A DNA stretch of 48,644 bases, taken from positions 1 to 48,644 of the forward strand of contig JABJIC010000011.1 in assembly GCA_018661465.1 (NCBI GenBank). The letters are read 5' to 3'. Below, one piece after another: positions 33,767-43,383 of this stretch. The notes beneath the pieces were generated by a model that saw only the letters and a list, made by a program, of their open reading frames with translations, made no database searches and was not told the origin of the DNA. This DNA comes from Gammaproteobacteria bacterium. Lineage in GTDB: Bacteria; Pseudomonadota; Gammaproteobacteria; Pseudomonadales; Pseudohongiellaceae. Made by a program: the position numbers and the translations under genes. Each line of letters starts with the position of its first letter. The first letter of the stretch is position 1.

Positions 33767-36019
33767 CTAGGCTTGAGCTTGCTTTGGAGAAGACTCTCTC
33801 AGATTGCTAATGACGGACTCCATAGCTCTGTCTACCAGCGAGCCTTCACTTACAATTTTCACAGAACCGGCTTTTAATTCTCTCGCCAGTCTCATCCGGT
33901 CTAGCTCGACCACTTTGACCCCTTGACGGTTCACGAAAAACATCTTATCGATGCTGTCGATTTTTGCAGCGAGAGTGCAGCGTACTGGCTGACCAGCAGC
34001 TCCTTTGAATTCTAGCCAGATGCCAATAGGGAATTTGTCCACCTGTCTTAGATGGGGATCGCTTCTTGGGAGTGGCGGCAGTTCCTTCTTCTTTCTTGGT
34101 TGCTCGACAGGGCTTTCGGTAGCTGTCGGTTGAGAAGAAGGCTGGCTTGGACTTTGATTTGAGATTTCAGCCATGTGATAACTGTATTCCTGCACCTGTT
34201 TCAATTGGCGCATAATTTTCTTGGCCTTCGATTTTGAAGCGCCGCCGATCTCTAGGGCTTTTTCAATATTATCCAGTAGTCGAGGATTAATTTTTTCAAA
34301 TCGCTTTTTGTCTCCTGGATCCTTATCCTTTTTAACTGTCCATAACAGTACATCTATTGTGCTCATGACTGGTTTCCAGGAACTTCCTCCTGGACCTTCC
34401 TTGAGAACTAGCTTAACAAGGAAGTCATGAAAGTGAGTATCCAGCAAATTTCTGATAGATGGGTCGAGATCGGACCGAATAATTCTTTCGTCAATTTTTT
34501 GTGTAACAAATTCGTTTACATCGTCTAATCTGTCGCTGTGATCGTCAGACTCTCTCAGCCTCTGTTCCAGAGTAACATCAGACTGCCCGTGCTTGCTCTT
34601 AAATGCGTGTAGGTCGTCTAAAAGGCTCTGGAGAAAATCATTATCAGCATTTGTCTCGGCCAGAAGCCGCTCAACCAATTCTTTTACTTTGGAGTAAACC
34701 GGGTCACTCTCCAGCATAGAGATTTCAGTCCAGGCAATTCCCGCCATGGCGAATTCATTAAGTAGTATTCTTCCGGGATGTTGCTCGTTGTCGAAAAACC
34801 CGGTATCGAGTAAGGCGGTTTTCATGATTGATATTTGCGTTCGGCCTATTAATTCCTTCATTACTACTGGCAGTGAATCGTCACTCCATATGGCTTCGTA
34901 TAAAAGAGTAACCAAATTAATTACATCGGAGGACTGCGCACTTATAGGACCAATTTCCCCTGCTTCACTGCCGGCTTCCAAGGACTTACTAATTGACTCG
35001 GTTATCGCTCTGCTATTACCGCTAGCTTCTTCCTCGCTGGCAGGAGCTTGATCGCTAGAGTTAATGGAGGATTGAATATCTCCAAGCATTTCCAGTAATT
35101 TTGCTTGCTGCTCTTTTAGAGAATTCTGTTCTTTCTGTAGCTCTTCGTTGCTTAACTCAGTAGTCGTATCTTCAACTGTAGTAGTTTCGTTTGATGACGC
35201 TTGTGCTGGTGGAGTTACCGGCAAGGAGCTTTGGGAATTTTGTTCTCTTTCAGCCAGGCTTTTAACCAGGGTTTGCATCATTGAAAACATTTCAGCATTC
35301 GCCTGCTTGTTTTCCTCGACAGTTTCTCCAGATGCTTCCGCTTCTTCAAAAGCGCGAGTCTCGCGATCTGTAGTGGGCCTGTTAATAGCTCTTTTCTTTC
35401 TTTGGATCTCTCTGTTGCGAGCTTTGATATCCAGTTTGGGAAGAACGTCGCACTTGATCAGCACTTCGTTGGCTTCAGCTAGAACCTCCTCCAGCTGATG
35501 AAAAACCTCTTTGTTAAACTCCCGATATATGGTGAGTAGATAATGCGCTTTAAGGCCTAGGGGTTTGACGGCATTGTTAAAGCAGTCACCTATTTGTTCC
35601 GGGTCTAAAGGATTATTGGTTTCATCTATATGGAGATTGGGAAATAGAGTGTCGAGACGAGTTGTGAAGCTTATGTACTGTTGAATGTCGCAATTTCGAG
35701 CATGATTAACCATACCTTCCATAGCAATAATGGCTTCAAGATAATCGTCATCTACTAAGGATAAATTGCCGTATTCTGCGACTTCTGCTTCTACCTCCAC
35801 GACTTTTGGCAAATAGAGGGCGTCGAACTGGCTGTTTAGATTAATCATAAAGCTTTCAGCAATCGTCGGAGATTCCTCTCGCAGCGGTGGCAGCTGAGTG
35901 TTAGAGAATTGCGAAGCCTGCGCTTCAATCTGCAGAGTTGCACTCTCCAATGCCGTCATCACCAATCTGGTGAGGGATCTAACTGCGGATAATTTAACCT
36001 TGTTTGTAATTTCTTTCAT
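33767..36019 (-). CDS. DUF1631-family protein
   Basis: The 750-residue cytoplasmic protein has no signal peptide or membrane segment. It matches the DUF1631 family in length and in its helical, low-complexity layout. There is a helical N-terminal region, a Glu/Gln/Ser-rich linker (about 210-350), a central conserved domain (ISAQSSDVINLVTLLYEAIW, LLDTHFHDFLVKL) and a Pro/Ser linker near residue 640. A C-terminal beta-rich segment (GIWLEFKGAAGQPVRCTLAA) resembles a PilZ-like barrel. DUF1631 proteins are common in gammaproteobacteria and poorly characterised; some have been linked to c-di-GMP because of such a segment. The function is open. Confidence 0.85.
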   Translation of the reverse strand: MKEITNKVKLSAVRSLTRLVMTALESATLQIEAQASQFSNTQLPPLREESPTIAESFMINLNSQFDALYLPKVVEVEAEVAEYGNLSLVDDDYLEAIIAMEGMVNHARNCDIQQYISFTTRLDTLFPNLHIDETNNPLDPEQIGDCFNNAVKPLGLKAHYLLTIYREFNKEVFHQLEEVLAEANEVLIKCDVLPKLDIKARNREIQRKKRAINRPTTDRETRAFEEAEASGETVEENKQANAEMFSMMQTLVKSLAEREQNSQSSLPVTPPAQASSNETTTVEDTTTELSNEELQKEQNSLKEQQAKLLEMLGDIQSSINSSDQAPASEEEASGNSRAITESISKSLEAGSEAGEIGPISAQSSDVINLVTLLYEAIWSDDSLPVVMKELIGRTQISIMKTALLDTGFFDNEQHPGRILLNEFAMAGIAWTEISMLESDPVYSKVKELVERLLAETNADNDFLQSLLDDLHAFKSKHGQSDVTLEQRLRESDDHSDRLDDVNEFVTQKIDERIIRSDLDPSIRNLLDTHFHDFLVKLVLKEGPGGSSWKPVMSTIDVLLWTVKKDKDPGDKKRFEKINPRLLDNIEKALEIGGASKSKAKKIMRQLKQVQEYSYHMAEISNQSPSQPSSQPTATESPVEQPRKKKELPPLPRSDPHLRQVDKFPIGIWLEFKGAAGQPVRCTLAAKIDSIDKMFFVNRQGVKVVELDRMRLARELKAGSVKIVSEGSLVDRAMESVISNLRESSPKQAQA

Positions 36020-36159
36020 GACGATATTGCTAAGAGCCTTTCGTTTGCTTTTCTACTTTTGCTTATCTGAAAATCAGAAATTAGCCGATTTCACCGAGTT
36101 TAGCGACATACGGAGTATAGGTACAGGGCAATACCACCCCTAAATCGTGGGATTTTGAA

Positions 36160-36600
36160 CTAGACCATATTACTTGCAAAAAAATCTCGTAATTCTTCTG
36201 GGATACGGCTTACGTTCCCGGCGAGGTCTGTCCACACGTGTCGTGTGAGCCCGGTTACCAAGATATCGTCACTCACAGAATTTCTCACTTCATAGGCAAA
36301 GCTTAGTCTTCTGCTTCGATTCTCCTCTATCCAGCTACGGATTCTGACATGATCCCCGTACATTAGGCTGCCCAAATATCGGATATCGACTTCTGTAACA
36401 GGTAGTCGATAGCCGCTGGATTCAATGCTTGCGTAGTCATTCCCCAATTCCCTCATGTAGTGGCTGCGACCTTCTTCGAAATAAACCAAATAACTAGCAT
36501 GATGCACAACTCCCATGGCGTCGGTTTCCGCATAACGCACGGGAAACTCTGTTTCCATTGCTTTTGGTCTGTGCTTCTCACTATTACTCATATGATCCAT
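36160..36600 (-). CDS. Acyl-CoA thioesterase, YbgC/4-hydroxybenzoyl-CoA type
   Basis: This 146-residue single hotdog protein has the YbgC/4HBT signature RYAETDAMGVVHHASYLVYF, with Asp27 as the catalytic acid and a Tyr-Phe-Glu stretch after it. These enzymes release free acids from acyl-CoA or aryl-CoA in the cytoplasm. The distance from tol-pal genes and the sequence argue for a housekeeping or catabolic thioesterase rather than the Tol-associated YbgC, so I give no symbol. An in-frame ATG three codons later (36591) could also be the start. Confidence 0.88.
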   Translation of the reverse strand: MDHMSNSEKHRPKAMETEFPVRYAETDAMGVVHHASYLVYFEEGRSHYMRELGNDYASIESSGYRLPVTEVDIRYLGSLMYGDHVRIRSWIEENRSRRLSFAYEVRNSVSDDILVTGLTRHVWTDLAGNVSRIPEELRDFFASNMV

Positions 36601-36702
36601 CCGAATTCTGATCGAGGCGTACTATCTGTGTTTTCCGTGGATTATCTGTTAGTTTCTGCTTGTCTGAAAGTGTTATCGGTCCCGTTTTGAGACTCGAATG
36701 AA

Positions 36703-37662
36703 ATGATTAATTTTCCAGAACCACCTAAAGAATACGGCTCAGTGTTTTTAGAGGAAACGGACAAACCGCTTCCGAAAAAAATAAATCAGCAAACCCGTTA
36801 TGCTTTTTTTAGCACTATTGCCACAGGCGGCAAATCGCTGATTAAGTCCTGCAAGGATTTACATCTATCTCGCTTCATTTGCTACAAGACCCTTAAACCA
36901 GAGTTTGCGGATGATGAAATTGAACAGCAGAGACTTATTCGCGAAGCCAGGGTAACGGCAATGCTGCAGCATCCAAATACGGTTCCTACTTACGAATTGG
37001 GCAGGGACAGTAAAGGGCATTGTTATTTCACCATGAAGCTGGTTCATGGTTACACTCTTAGAGAAATTCTCGATTTTCGCGATCGTTACGACCTTACCCA
37101 GCTGGTGGACGTAATGCTTCAAGTTGCCTACGCCCTTGAGTATGCTCATAAACATGGCGTGGCCCACCGTGATATCAAACCGGAGAACATTCTAGTGGGT
37201 CCCTATAGCGAAGTCCTCGTGCTGGATTGGGGCTTGGCAAAGGTTTGGAATCCAGATGGTACTGCCGTAGAAGAAGGCGAGACAGCTGAGACAAAGATTG
37301 AGGACATCAGCCTCACCGGGCAAGGTAAGGCTCAGGGCACAGCCCACTATATGTCTCCCGAACAAGTGAAGCAGGACCCTAGTATTGATCATCGCACTGA
37401 TATTTTTAGTTTAGCTGCTGTTATGTATGAAGTGCTTTGTGGAAAGCCTGCCCCTAAAGGAGACAAGCTTCATCATATTATTGAGAGTGTGCTTAACGAC
37501 TCCCCGGAAAAACCTTCAGACGTGACTAGTCAACGAGTCCCGCCTTTGCTTGAAGAGATGGTGATGAGAGCCTTGGAAAAAAATCCGGATAATCGCTACC
37601 AATCCATAAGAGAAATGATTCAGATAATGAAGCAGGATTGGCGCTCTGGAATGTTCTCCTGA
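36703..37662 (+). CDS. Hanks-type Ser/Thr protein kinase, soluble
   Basis: The 319-residue protein is almost entirely a eukaryotic-type kinase domain. Key residues are present: Lys62 (CYKTLKPE), Glu81 of helix C, H155-R156-D157 in AHRDIKPEN, Asn162, Asp175 in LDWGLAK, and the activation-segment end GTAHYMSPEQ. The DFG motif reads DWG, common in bacterial kinases. The Gly-rich loop is weak (TIATGGKSLI). There is no transmembrane helix or sensor domain, so it is probably a cytoplasmic kinase with unknown targets. No phosphatase or FHA gene is adjacent. The DUF1631 and thioesterase genes lie on the opposite strand. Confidence 0.92.
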   Translation: MINFPEPPKEYGSVFLEETDKPLPKKINQQTRYAFFSTIATGGKSLIKSCKDLHLSRFICYKTLKPEFADDEIEQQRLIREARVTAMLQHPNTVPTYELGRDSKGHCYFTMKLVHGYTLREILDFRDRYDLTQLVDVMLQVAYALEYAHKHGVAHRDIKPENILVGPYSEVLVLDWGLAKVWNPDGTAVEEGETAETKIEDISLTGQGKAQGTAHYMSPEQVKQDPSIDHRTDIFSLAAVMYEVLCGKPAPKGDKLHHIIESVLNDSPEKPSDVTSQRVPPLLEEMVMRALEKNPDNRYQSIREMIQIMKQDWRSGMFS

Positions 37663-37737
37663 ATCGGTTTTAAAGAATAAAAATTTATAACAGTCTCCAT
37701 GTGGAGCTACTAAATAATTCCAAAATGGAGTTTCGAG

Positions 37738-39459
37738 ATGAAATGTTTCCCATCATTGAAAATCGTTCACACTAAAGTGTTGTTGCTTGTGCTGTGTTTG
37801 TCTGGCGGTCATTCTTTACTTCAAGCACAGGTGCCAGACTTGATATTTGTCGGTGACAATATCATCACCATGGAACAGGGTGTTGAAGGCGGCTCGGTAA
37901 CAGCGGTGGCTGTGAGTGGAGAGAGGATTCAGGCGGTAGGACTTTCTGAAGACATTCTGCAACTTCGAGGTGATTCAACACAAGTAGTCGAGCTGGGTGA
38001 TAAAGCTCTCCTTCCAGGTTTCATTGATGCCCATGGGCATTTCAATGCAGTGGCGCGCTACACCGACCTTCTCGATCTGTCTTCACCACCGGTGGGGGGA
38101 GTAACCAGCATTGACGACATCGTCAGGCTGTTGAGATTAAGAATCGAACAGCAACAAATTCCAGAAGGCGAGCTTATCTTCGGCGTGGGCTATGACGATT
38201 CATTGCTTGCGGAGCAGCGACACCCGACCCGTGATGATTTGGATCTGGCTTCCACTCGTCATCCTATTATTGTTCGTCATGTTTCCGGTCATCTGTTGGC
38301 AGCCAATAGTCTGGCTCTGGAACAGGCAGGTGTAGGCTCTACAACTGCCAATCCGGCTGGAGGTATTATTCGCCGACGACAGGGAAGCAATGAACCCGAC
38401 GGGGTAATGGAAGAAACTGCAATGGGTGCGTTTCCTGGTTCCAGTTCGAATATGAGTGCCGAAGATATTAGTCGGCTACGACGAGATGCGCTTACCCTTT
38501 ATGCCTCCTATGGAATTACCACCATACAAGACAGTAATGTCAGTGTGCAGTATGCAGACGCTTACCGGGAGGAGGCGAGGCTGAATCCGTTAGCAATCGA
38601 TGTAGTTGCATATGTCATGGCCAATCCTCTTAGTGATGAGGCGCTTGAGGCTGTGGAGCATGACACTGAATACACAGGGGGCTTCAGAGTTGGTGGCGTC
38701 AAATTCACGCTGGACGGATCGCCACAGGGTAGAACGGCCTGGATGACTGAGCCTTATGATCAAGGTCCGCCGGGACAGGATTCGAGCTATGTTGCCTATC
38801 CCAGTTATGATCCTGAAGCATATAAGTCTCGGATGCCGGACTTGTTGAGAAGAGGAATTCCAGTGCTGGCCCATGCTAATGGAGACGCAGCGATTCAGGT
38901 GATGATAGATGGTATTTCCGAGGCTGTTGGTACTGGCCCAGTACCAGACCATCGCTCAGTAATTATCCATGCGCAGTTGGCTAGAGAAGATCAGTTGGAT
39001 CAGATGAAGCAGTATGGAATTATTCCTTCATTTTATTCGGTTCATCCATTCTTCTGGGGAGACTGGCACAGATTAAGTTTTGGTGAGGAACGTGCCGCTT
39101 ATATAAGTCCCGCACAAGCTGCTGTCGAAAAAGGTATTCCCTTTACTATTCATAATGATTCGCCAATTGTGCCTCCAAATATGATGCGCTTGCTTTCGAT
39201 AGCAGTGAACCGGGAAACACGAAGCGGTCATATTCTTGGTCCTGACCAAAAAATTAGTGTTATGGATGCGCTAAACTCTATAACTCTGGGGGCCGCCTAC
39301 CAATATTTTGAAGAAGATCAAAAAGGGTCAATCATTGCTGGCAAGAGAGCAGACTTTGTTATCCTTGAGGAAAACCCACTGGAAGTGGATCCTTCTCGGT
39401 TGCAAGATATTGCAATTGTAGAAACGTTTTCCCGAGGTAAATCCGTCTATCAGCGATAG
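37738..39459 (+). CDS. Exported amidohydrolase, YtcJ-like
   Basis: This 573-residue protein has a signal peptide (cleaved near LLQAQ). It is an amidohydrolase_3 metal-dependent hydrolase. GFIDAHGHFNAV carries the HxH metal motif. The later VIIHAQLAR and TIHNDSPI provide the His and catalytic Asp regions. The end of the barrel, KGSIIAGKRADFVILEENPL, is typical of the family. YtcJ-type enzymes hydrolyse N-acyl or cyclic amide compounds. GGAG lies before the ATG. The dehydrogenase gene follows after 82 bases and may be cotranscribed. Confidence 0.9.
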   Translation: MKCFPSLKIVHTKVLLLVLCLSGGHSLLQAQVPDLIFVGDNIITMEQGVEGGSVTAVAVSGERIQAVGLSEDILQLRGDSTQVVELGDKALLPGFIDAHGHFNAVARYTDLLDLSSPPVGGVTSIDDIVRLLRLRIEQQQIPEGELIFGVGYDDSLLAEQRHPTRDDLDLASTRHPIIVRHVSGHLLAANSLALEQAGVGSTTANPAGGIIRRRQGSNEPDGVMEETAMGAFPGSSSNMSAEDISRLRRDALTLYASYGITTIQDSNVSVQYADAYREEARLNPLAIDVVAYVMANPLSDEALEAVEHDTEYTGGFRVGGVKFTLDGSPQGRTAWMTEPYDQGPPGQDSSYVAYPSYDPEAYKSRMPDLLRRGIPVLAHANGDAAIQVMIDGISEAVGTGPVPDHRSVIIHAQLAREDQLDQMKQYGIIPSFYSVHPFFWGDWHRLSFGEERAAYISPAQAAVEKGIPFTIHNDSPIVPPNMMRLLSIAVNRETRSGHILGPDQKISVMDALNSITLGAAYQYFEEDQKGSIIAGKRADFVILEENPLEVDPSRLQDIAIVETFSRGKSVYQR

Positions 39460-39541
39460 CTGCTATTCGTGAAATGAATAGCTGAAAGAAAATCTCTAAG
39501 TGCAAAAACATAATAATTGAAACAAGAGTCAGGAGTTAATC

Positions 39542-40408
39542 ATGAAAGTCGCGTTCATTGGTTTAGGTGTTATGGGATATCCCATGGCGGGACATTTGAA
39601 AAATGCAGGTTTGGATGTGTGTGTTTATAACCGAACAGAGGCTAAGGCAAGCCAATGGTGCGTGGAACATGGTGGTAATTCCGCTCCCACGCCCAGAGAA
39701 GCAGCTGAGAATTGCGATATCGTATTTACTTGCGTAGGAAACGATGATGACGTTCGTCAGGTAATTTTTGGTGATGATGCTGCTTTTGCTGGAATGAAGC
39801 CGGGGGCAATTCTGGTGGATCACACTACTGCCTCGGCAAGCCTGGCTAGGGAGCTGGATGCTGCAGCCAGGGAGCAGGGGTTTTCATTTCTTGATGCACC
39901 GGTTTCTGGTGGTCAGGCTGGAGCGGAAAATGCTGCGCTAACGGTTATGATCGGTGGTGATCAATCTACTTATGATGCTGCCAATCCGGCAATGGACGCT
40001 TACTCCAAATTCACCAAATTGCTGGGTCCAGCTGGAAGTGGCCAATTGGCAAAGATGGTAAATCAGGTTTGTATTGCAGGCGTGGTTCAGGGTCTGGCCG
40101 AAGGATTAAATTTTGCCAAGAATGCAGGGCTGGATGGAGAAGCACTGATTGAGACCATATCTAAAGGTGCTGCCGGTTCCTGGCAGATGGAAAACCGTTA
40201 TGCAACTATGCTGGCGGACGAGTATGAATTCGGCTTTGCCGTGGATTGGATGCGAAAGGACCTCGGTATAGCCATTGAAGAAGCCAGAAATAATGGCTCA
40301 GAGTTGCCTGTTGCCCAATTGGTGGATAGCTTTTACGAGGATATTCAGAAAATGGGTGGCGGGCGATGGGATACGTCGAGCCTATTAGCTCGACTTGTTC
40401 GAAAGTAG
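39542..40408 (+). CDS. NAD(P)-dependent 3-hydroxyisobutyrate dehydrogenase-family oxidoreductase
   Basis: The 288-residue length and layout match the beta-hydroxyacid dehydrogenase family. The N-terminal Rossmann motif is GLGVMGYPMAGHL with VYNRTEAKA, where an Arg after Asn favours NADPH. The substrate segment is DAPVSGGQAGAE, and the catalytic Lys171 lies in GQLAKMVNQ. Members oxidise 3-hydroxyisobutyrate, tartronate semialdehyde or related acids, or reduce succinic semialdehyde, in the cytoplasm. AGGAG lies before the ATG. The substrate is not assignable by eye. Confidence 0.9.
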   Translation: MKVAFIGLGVMGYPMAGHLKNAGLDVCVYNRTEAKASQWCVEHGGNSAPTPREAAENCDIVFTCVGNDDDVRQVIFGDDAAFAGMKPGAILVDHTTASASLARELDAAAREQGFSFLDAPVSGGQAGAENAALTVMIGGDQSTYDAANPAMDAYSKFTKLLGPAGSGQLAKMVNQVCIAGVVQGLAEGLNFAKNAGLDGEALIETISKGAAGSWQMENRYATMLADEYEFGFAVDWMRKDLGIAIEEARNNGSELPVAQLVDSFYEDIQKMGGGRWDTSSLLARLVRK

Positions 40409-40514
40409 CAACGAACCAATCGTCTGAATGTAGCTCCCTTTAGGCGTAAACCTGTTGATTCTTAACAGTTAAAGCTCTAACTTACCTGTCTGCAAACGGG
40501 GCTCTTGGGGGCAA

Positions 40515-41552
40515 ATGATGAAACAAAAAATTTCTCTTATTTTATCGATAGTTACGGCAAGTTTGGCGGTAAGTTCAATTCAGGCAGCTGACGATTATAC
40601 TCCGCCCAGAACGGAATATGGTCAGCCAGATCTGCAAGGTGTTTGGAATTTTAGCTCCAATACGCCTATGCAAAGACCTGAGCGCTTTGGAACTCAAGAA
40701 TTTCTAACTTTTGAAGAAGTTCAAGCGGCTATTGCGCGGCAGGAATCTGCAGCTGCTCGTGCTGATGCAGCCGCAGCTCGCTTAGTTGTTGATCCTGACG
40801 CCCCTCCTGAAACTGATAACCCCGGTGGTTACAATGATTTCTGGATGGAGAGTGCCGGAATTGGTGATACGGTGAGAACTTCTCTTATTGTCTATCCTGA
40901 AAATGGTCGTATTCCTGACAGAGTAGAAGGTGCTCAGAGACAGTTTGGTGGACTGGGTCCGGATATTCCCAGTACTCGTCCAGTTCGCTTTGTAGTTGGT
41001 GGAATTGCTAAGGATGGTCCGGAGGATCGTGGTCTGTCTGAGCGTTGCATCGTAGGCTTTAACTCGGGACCTCCATTTACGCCGAGCCTCTACAATAACA
41101 ATATGCAGATTTTTCAGAATCGCGATACTGCAGTAATCATGACCGAGATGATCCATGATGCCCGAATTGTACGTCTAGGCGATAAGCCTGAACTGACAGA
41201 AGACATCACTTTGTGGTCAGGCGATTCACGCGGTTGGTGGGAAGGCGATACTCTGGTAGTAGAGACTAAGAATTTTAACGGTCTGCGCCAGACATTTAGC
41301 TCAACAGGCAGTAATGAAGACATGGTGTTAACTGAAAAGTTCACCCGTTCCGCGTTTGATACTGTGGACTATGAATTTACTATAGATGATCCGTCCACTT
41401 TTACTGACAAGATCACGGCTATTGTTCCAATGACCAAATTGGCTGGTCAGATCTACGAATATGCTTGTCATGAAGGCAATTACGGTATGTTCAATATTCT
41501 TCGCGGAAAACGAATGGAAGATCGTCGTGCTACTGAGAGCGGTGGACAGTAA
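40515..41552 (+). CDS. Secreted protein of the PDLxGVW family, function unknown (longer copy)
   Basis: The 345-residue protein has a signal peptide (cleaved near IQAAD). The mature N-terminus has YGQPDLQGVWNFSS, and the C-terminal half has the conserved block SRGWWEGDTLVVETKNF followed by FTIDDPSTFTDK. This pattern is widespread among exported proteins of gammaproteobacteria and Acidobacteria, usually annotated as hypothetical. A central Cys pair (ERCIVGFN and EYACHEGN) may form a disulfide. No catalytic motif is recognised. A shorter relative lies 58 bases downstream. The start could be either of two adjacent ATGs. Confidence 0.7.
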   Translation: MMKQKISLILSIVTASLAVSSIQAADDYTPPRTEYGQPDLQGVWNFSSNTPMQRPERFGTQEFLTFEEVQAAIARQESAAARADAAAARLVVDPDAPPETDNPGGYNDFWMESAGIGDTVRTSLIVYPENGRIPDRVEGAQRQFGGLGPDIPSTRPVRFVVGGIAKDGPEDRGLSERCIVGFNSGPPFTPSLYNNNMQIFQNRDTAVIMTEMIHDARIVRLGDKPELTEDITLWSGDSRGWWEGDTLVVETKNFNGLRQTFSSTGSNEDMVLTEKFTRSAFDTVDYEFTIDDPSTFTDKITAIVPMTKLAGQIYEYACHEGNYGMFNILRGKRMEDRRATESGGQ

Positions 41553-41564
41553 ATTTTTTTAAAT

Positions 41565-41590
41565 ACCTGGCCATGCCGGGTGTGTTTTAT
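41565..41590 (+). terminator. Weak hairpin/attenuator between the two PDLxGVW genes
   Basis: A 7-bp stem ACCTGGC / GCCGGGT (one wobble) with a CAT loop is followed by GTGTTTTATC. It could partly terminate transcription between the two related secreted-protein genes, letting them be expressed at different levels. Confidence 0.45.
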
Positions 41591-41610
41591 CTTTGAATGA
41601 AGGGTTTTAA

Positions 41611-42447
41611 ATGAAAACAAAAATAGAGAAATTTTTAAGTGCGGTTAGTCTGGTTTTTGCAATTGCGTTATTTGCCAGTACACAGGCTGTTGCTCAGAGC
41701 GGTGATATCGCTCGTACTCCAGATGGTAAACCAGACCTTAGTGGGATTTGGCAAGCAATGACCAATGCTCACTATGACATTGAGCCTCATGCTGCAGCGG
41801 AAGGTCCTCATTCAGGTTTGTTTGGAGCCCTTTCTGCAGAGCCTGGAAGCCTGGGTATTGTAGAGGGTGGCAGGATTCCATATAACGAGCAGAGTCGGCG
41901 AGTGAGAGATACCAATGCGGCGAATGCGCTGGAAAACGATCCCTTGGCTAAGTGCTATATGCCTGGCGTACCACGTGCGAATTACCTTCCGTTCCCATTT
42001 CAAATAGTTCAGTCAAACAGCGTGATACTGGTTGCTTATGAATTTGCTGAGTCCAACCGTATCCTTTATGTTGATCAGCCAGAGCTTGAATCTCAAGTTG
42101 ATGCTTGGATGGGGCATTCCAATGCTCATTGGGAAGGTGACACACTAGTTGTTCGTGTTTCTGGTCAGATGCCTGATTCATGGTTCGACAGAGCGGGTAA
42201 TCACCATAGTTATGAGATGGTAGTTGAAGAGCGCTGGACTGCAACGGGCGCGAATCATATTCAATATGAGGCGACTATTACTGATCCGAATACCTTTACA
42301 AGCCCTTGGACAGTAAGCTTACCGTTATACCGTCATGTGGATGAAAACATGCAGCTACTTGAATTCAAGTGTGCTGAGTTTGCTGAAGAATACCTGTACG
42401 GTGAGTGGCGTAAGCCAGGCACACCACGAGGTAATCCTCCGCAGTAA
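41611..42447 (+). CDS. Secreted protein of the PDLxGVW family, function unknown (shorter copy)
   Basis: The 278-residue protein has a signal peptide (cleaved near AVAQS). It shares with its upstream neighbour the start DGKPDLSGIWQAM and the C-terminal block NAHWEGDTLVVRVSGQ followed by ITDPNTFTSPW. It lacks the neighbour's Ala-rich insert. Cys residues in LAKCYMPG and EFKCAEFAEE occupy positions similar to those in the longer copy, so the fold is probably the same. It is likely a diverged tandem duplicate. AAGGG precedes the ATG. A strong terminator follows. The function is unknown. Confidence 0.7.
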   Translation: MKTKIEKFLSAVSLVFAIALFASTQAVAQSGDIARTPDGKPDLSGIWQAMTNAHYDIEPHAAAEGPHSGLFGALSAEPGSLGIVEGGRIPYNEQSRRVRDTNAANALENDPLAKCYMPGVPRANYLPFPFQIVQSNSVILVAYEFAESNRILYVDQPELESQVDAWMGHSNAHWEGDTLVVRVSGQMPDSWFDRAGNHHSYEMVVEERWTATGANHIQYEATITDPNTFTSPWTVSLPLYRHVDENMQLLEFKCAEFAEEYLYGEWRKPGTPRGNPPQ

Positions 42448-42473
42448 GTCTTTTGAAAATCAGAAATACAAAA

Positions 42474-42504
42474 GAGCCCGCAACGAAAGAAGCGGGCTTT
42501 TTTG
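42474..42504. terminator. Rho-independent terminator
   Basis: Stem AGCCCGC / GCGGGCT has a ten-base loop, with an A-run before and TTTTTTG after it. It terminates the secreted-protein pair on the plus strand and may also serve the convergent nitroreductase-family gene. Confidence 0.85.
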
Positions 42505-42523
42505 TGAGTGGGGCTTTCTATTT

Positions 42524-43222
42524 CTAGTTTTGAGAAGGGAAGAAGCTAGCTATCTCGACCAAAGGCTTACGTCTTATATCAGGTATCCTCGCTCCATCTT
42601 CAGGATAACCCACAACTATTAGCATTAGCGGTTTTTCGGTTTCTGGTCGCTTCAGAATTTTGTTGAGGAATTTCATTGGACTGGGTGTATGAGTTAGGGT
42701 TGCAAGCCCCGCATTGTGTAAAGCACTTATCAATAAGCCGCATGCAATACCAACTGACTCGGTAACGTAATAGTTTTTCTTTTTCACTCCATTGCTATCT
42801 CGTTCAAATTTTTGGGCGAATACAACTATTAAATTGGGAGCTCTTTCCAGGAAAGGTTTTTTGGAATCTGTGCCTAGAGGGGCGAGAGCATCAAGCCAGT
42901 CCTGCGGAGCCCTCGAATTGTAAAACTCTACCTCTTCTTTTTCGGCGGCATGTCGGATTTGTTTCTTTATGTCGGGATCGGAAACCACTGCAAAATGCCA
43001 GGGCTGCCTATTGGCCCCGCTTGGCGCGCTTCCTGCTGTCAGCAGACACTGATGAATTATCTCTTCAGGAACGGCAGACTCTTTGTAGTCCCGGACGGTG
43101 CGACGTTTCTGCATTCGGCTCTGGAAATCGGTTGCTCGCTTCAGCATCTCCGCTTCTGGCAAAACTTCGAATTCCAGCTTGATGGTGTCCGGCTTGTGAT
43201 CTTGTGAGTCTTCTATTGCCAT
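42524..43222 (-). CDS. Iodotyrosine deiodinase-like flavin reductive dehalogenase
   Basis: The 232-residue protein is of the nitroreductase fold. The FMN-binding start is [13 protein letters not shown] with [19 protein letters not shown]. It resembles iodotyrosine deiodinase closely: KEEVEFY then [23 protein letters not shown] and [12 protein letters not shown]. The three lid residues that hold the halotyrosine zwitterion in IYD (Glu157, Tyr161, Lys182 in the human enzyme) have counterparts at Glu97, Tyr101 and Lys122 with identical spacing. Bacterial IYD homologues remove iodide or bromide from halotyrosines. It is cytoplasmic, alone in its transcription unit, and convergent with the secreted pair. 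Activity on halotyrosine is inferred from these residues. Confidence 0.78.
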   Translation of the reverse strand: MAIEDSQDHKPDTIKLEFEVLPEAEMLKRATDFQSRMQKRRTVRDYKESAVPEEIIHQCLLTAGSAPSGANRQPWHFAVVSDPDIKKQIRHAAEKEEVEFYNSRAPQDWLDALAPLGTDSKKPFLERAPNLIVVFAQKFERDSNGVKKKNYYVTESVGIACGLLISALHNAGLATLTHTPSPMKFLNKILKRPETEKPLMLIVVGYPEDGARIPDIRRKPLVEIASFFPSQN

Positions 43223-43383
43223 GGTCAGTCTTCTATATGTCTATCCATCAGTAAGTAAGTGGCTATTCGACCCAGTTCAGGCCAGAGCCAAAGCATTGAG
43301 CGATGGTAGAAGCAAATCCTAAAAACCGCTAGTCTTATTGCTTGCAAGTTTGGACTTCCCTGAAAATAACGGATGAAAACTCA

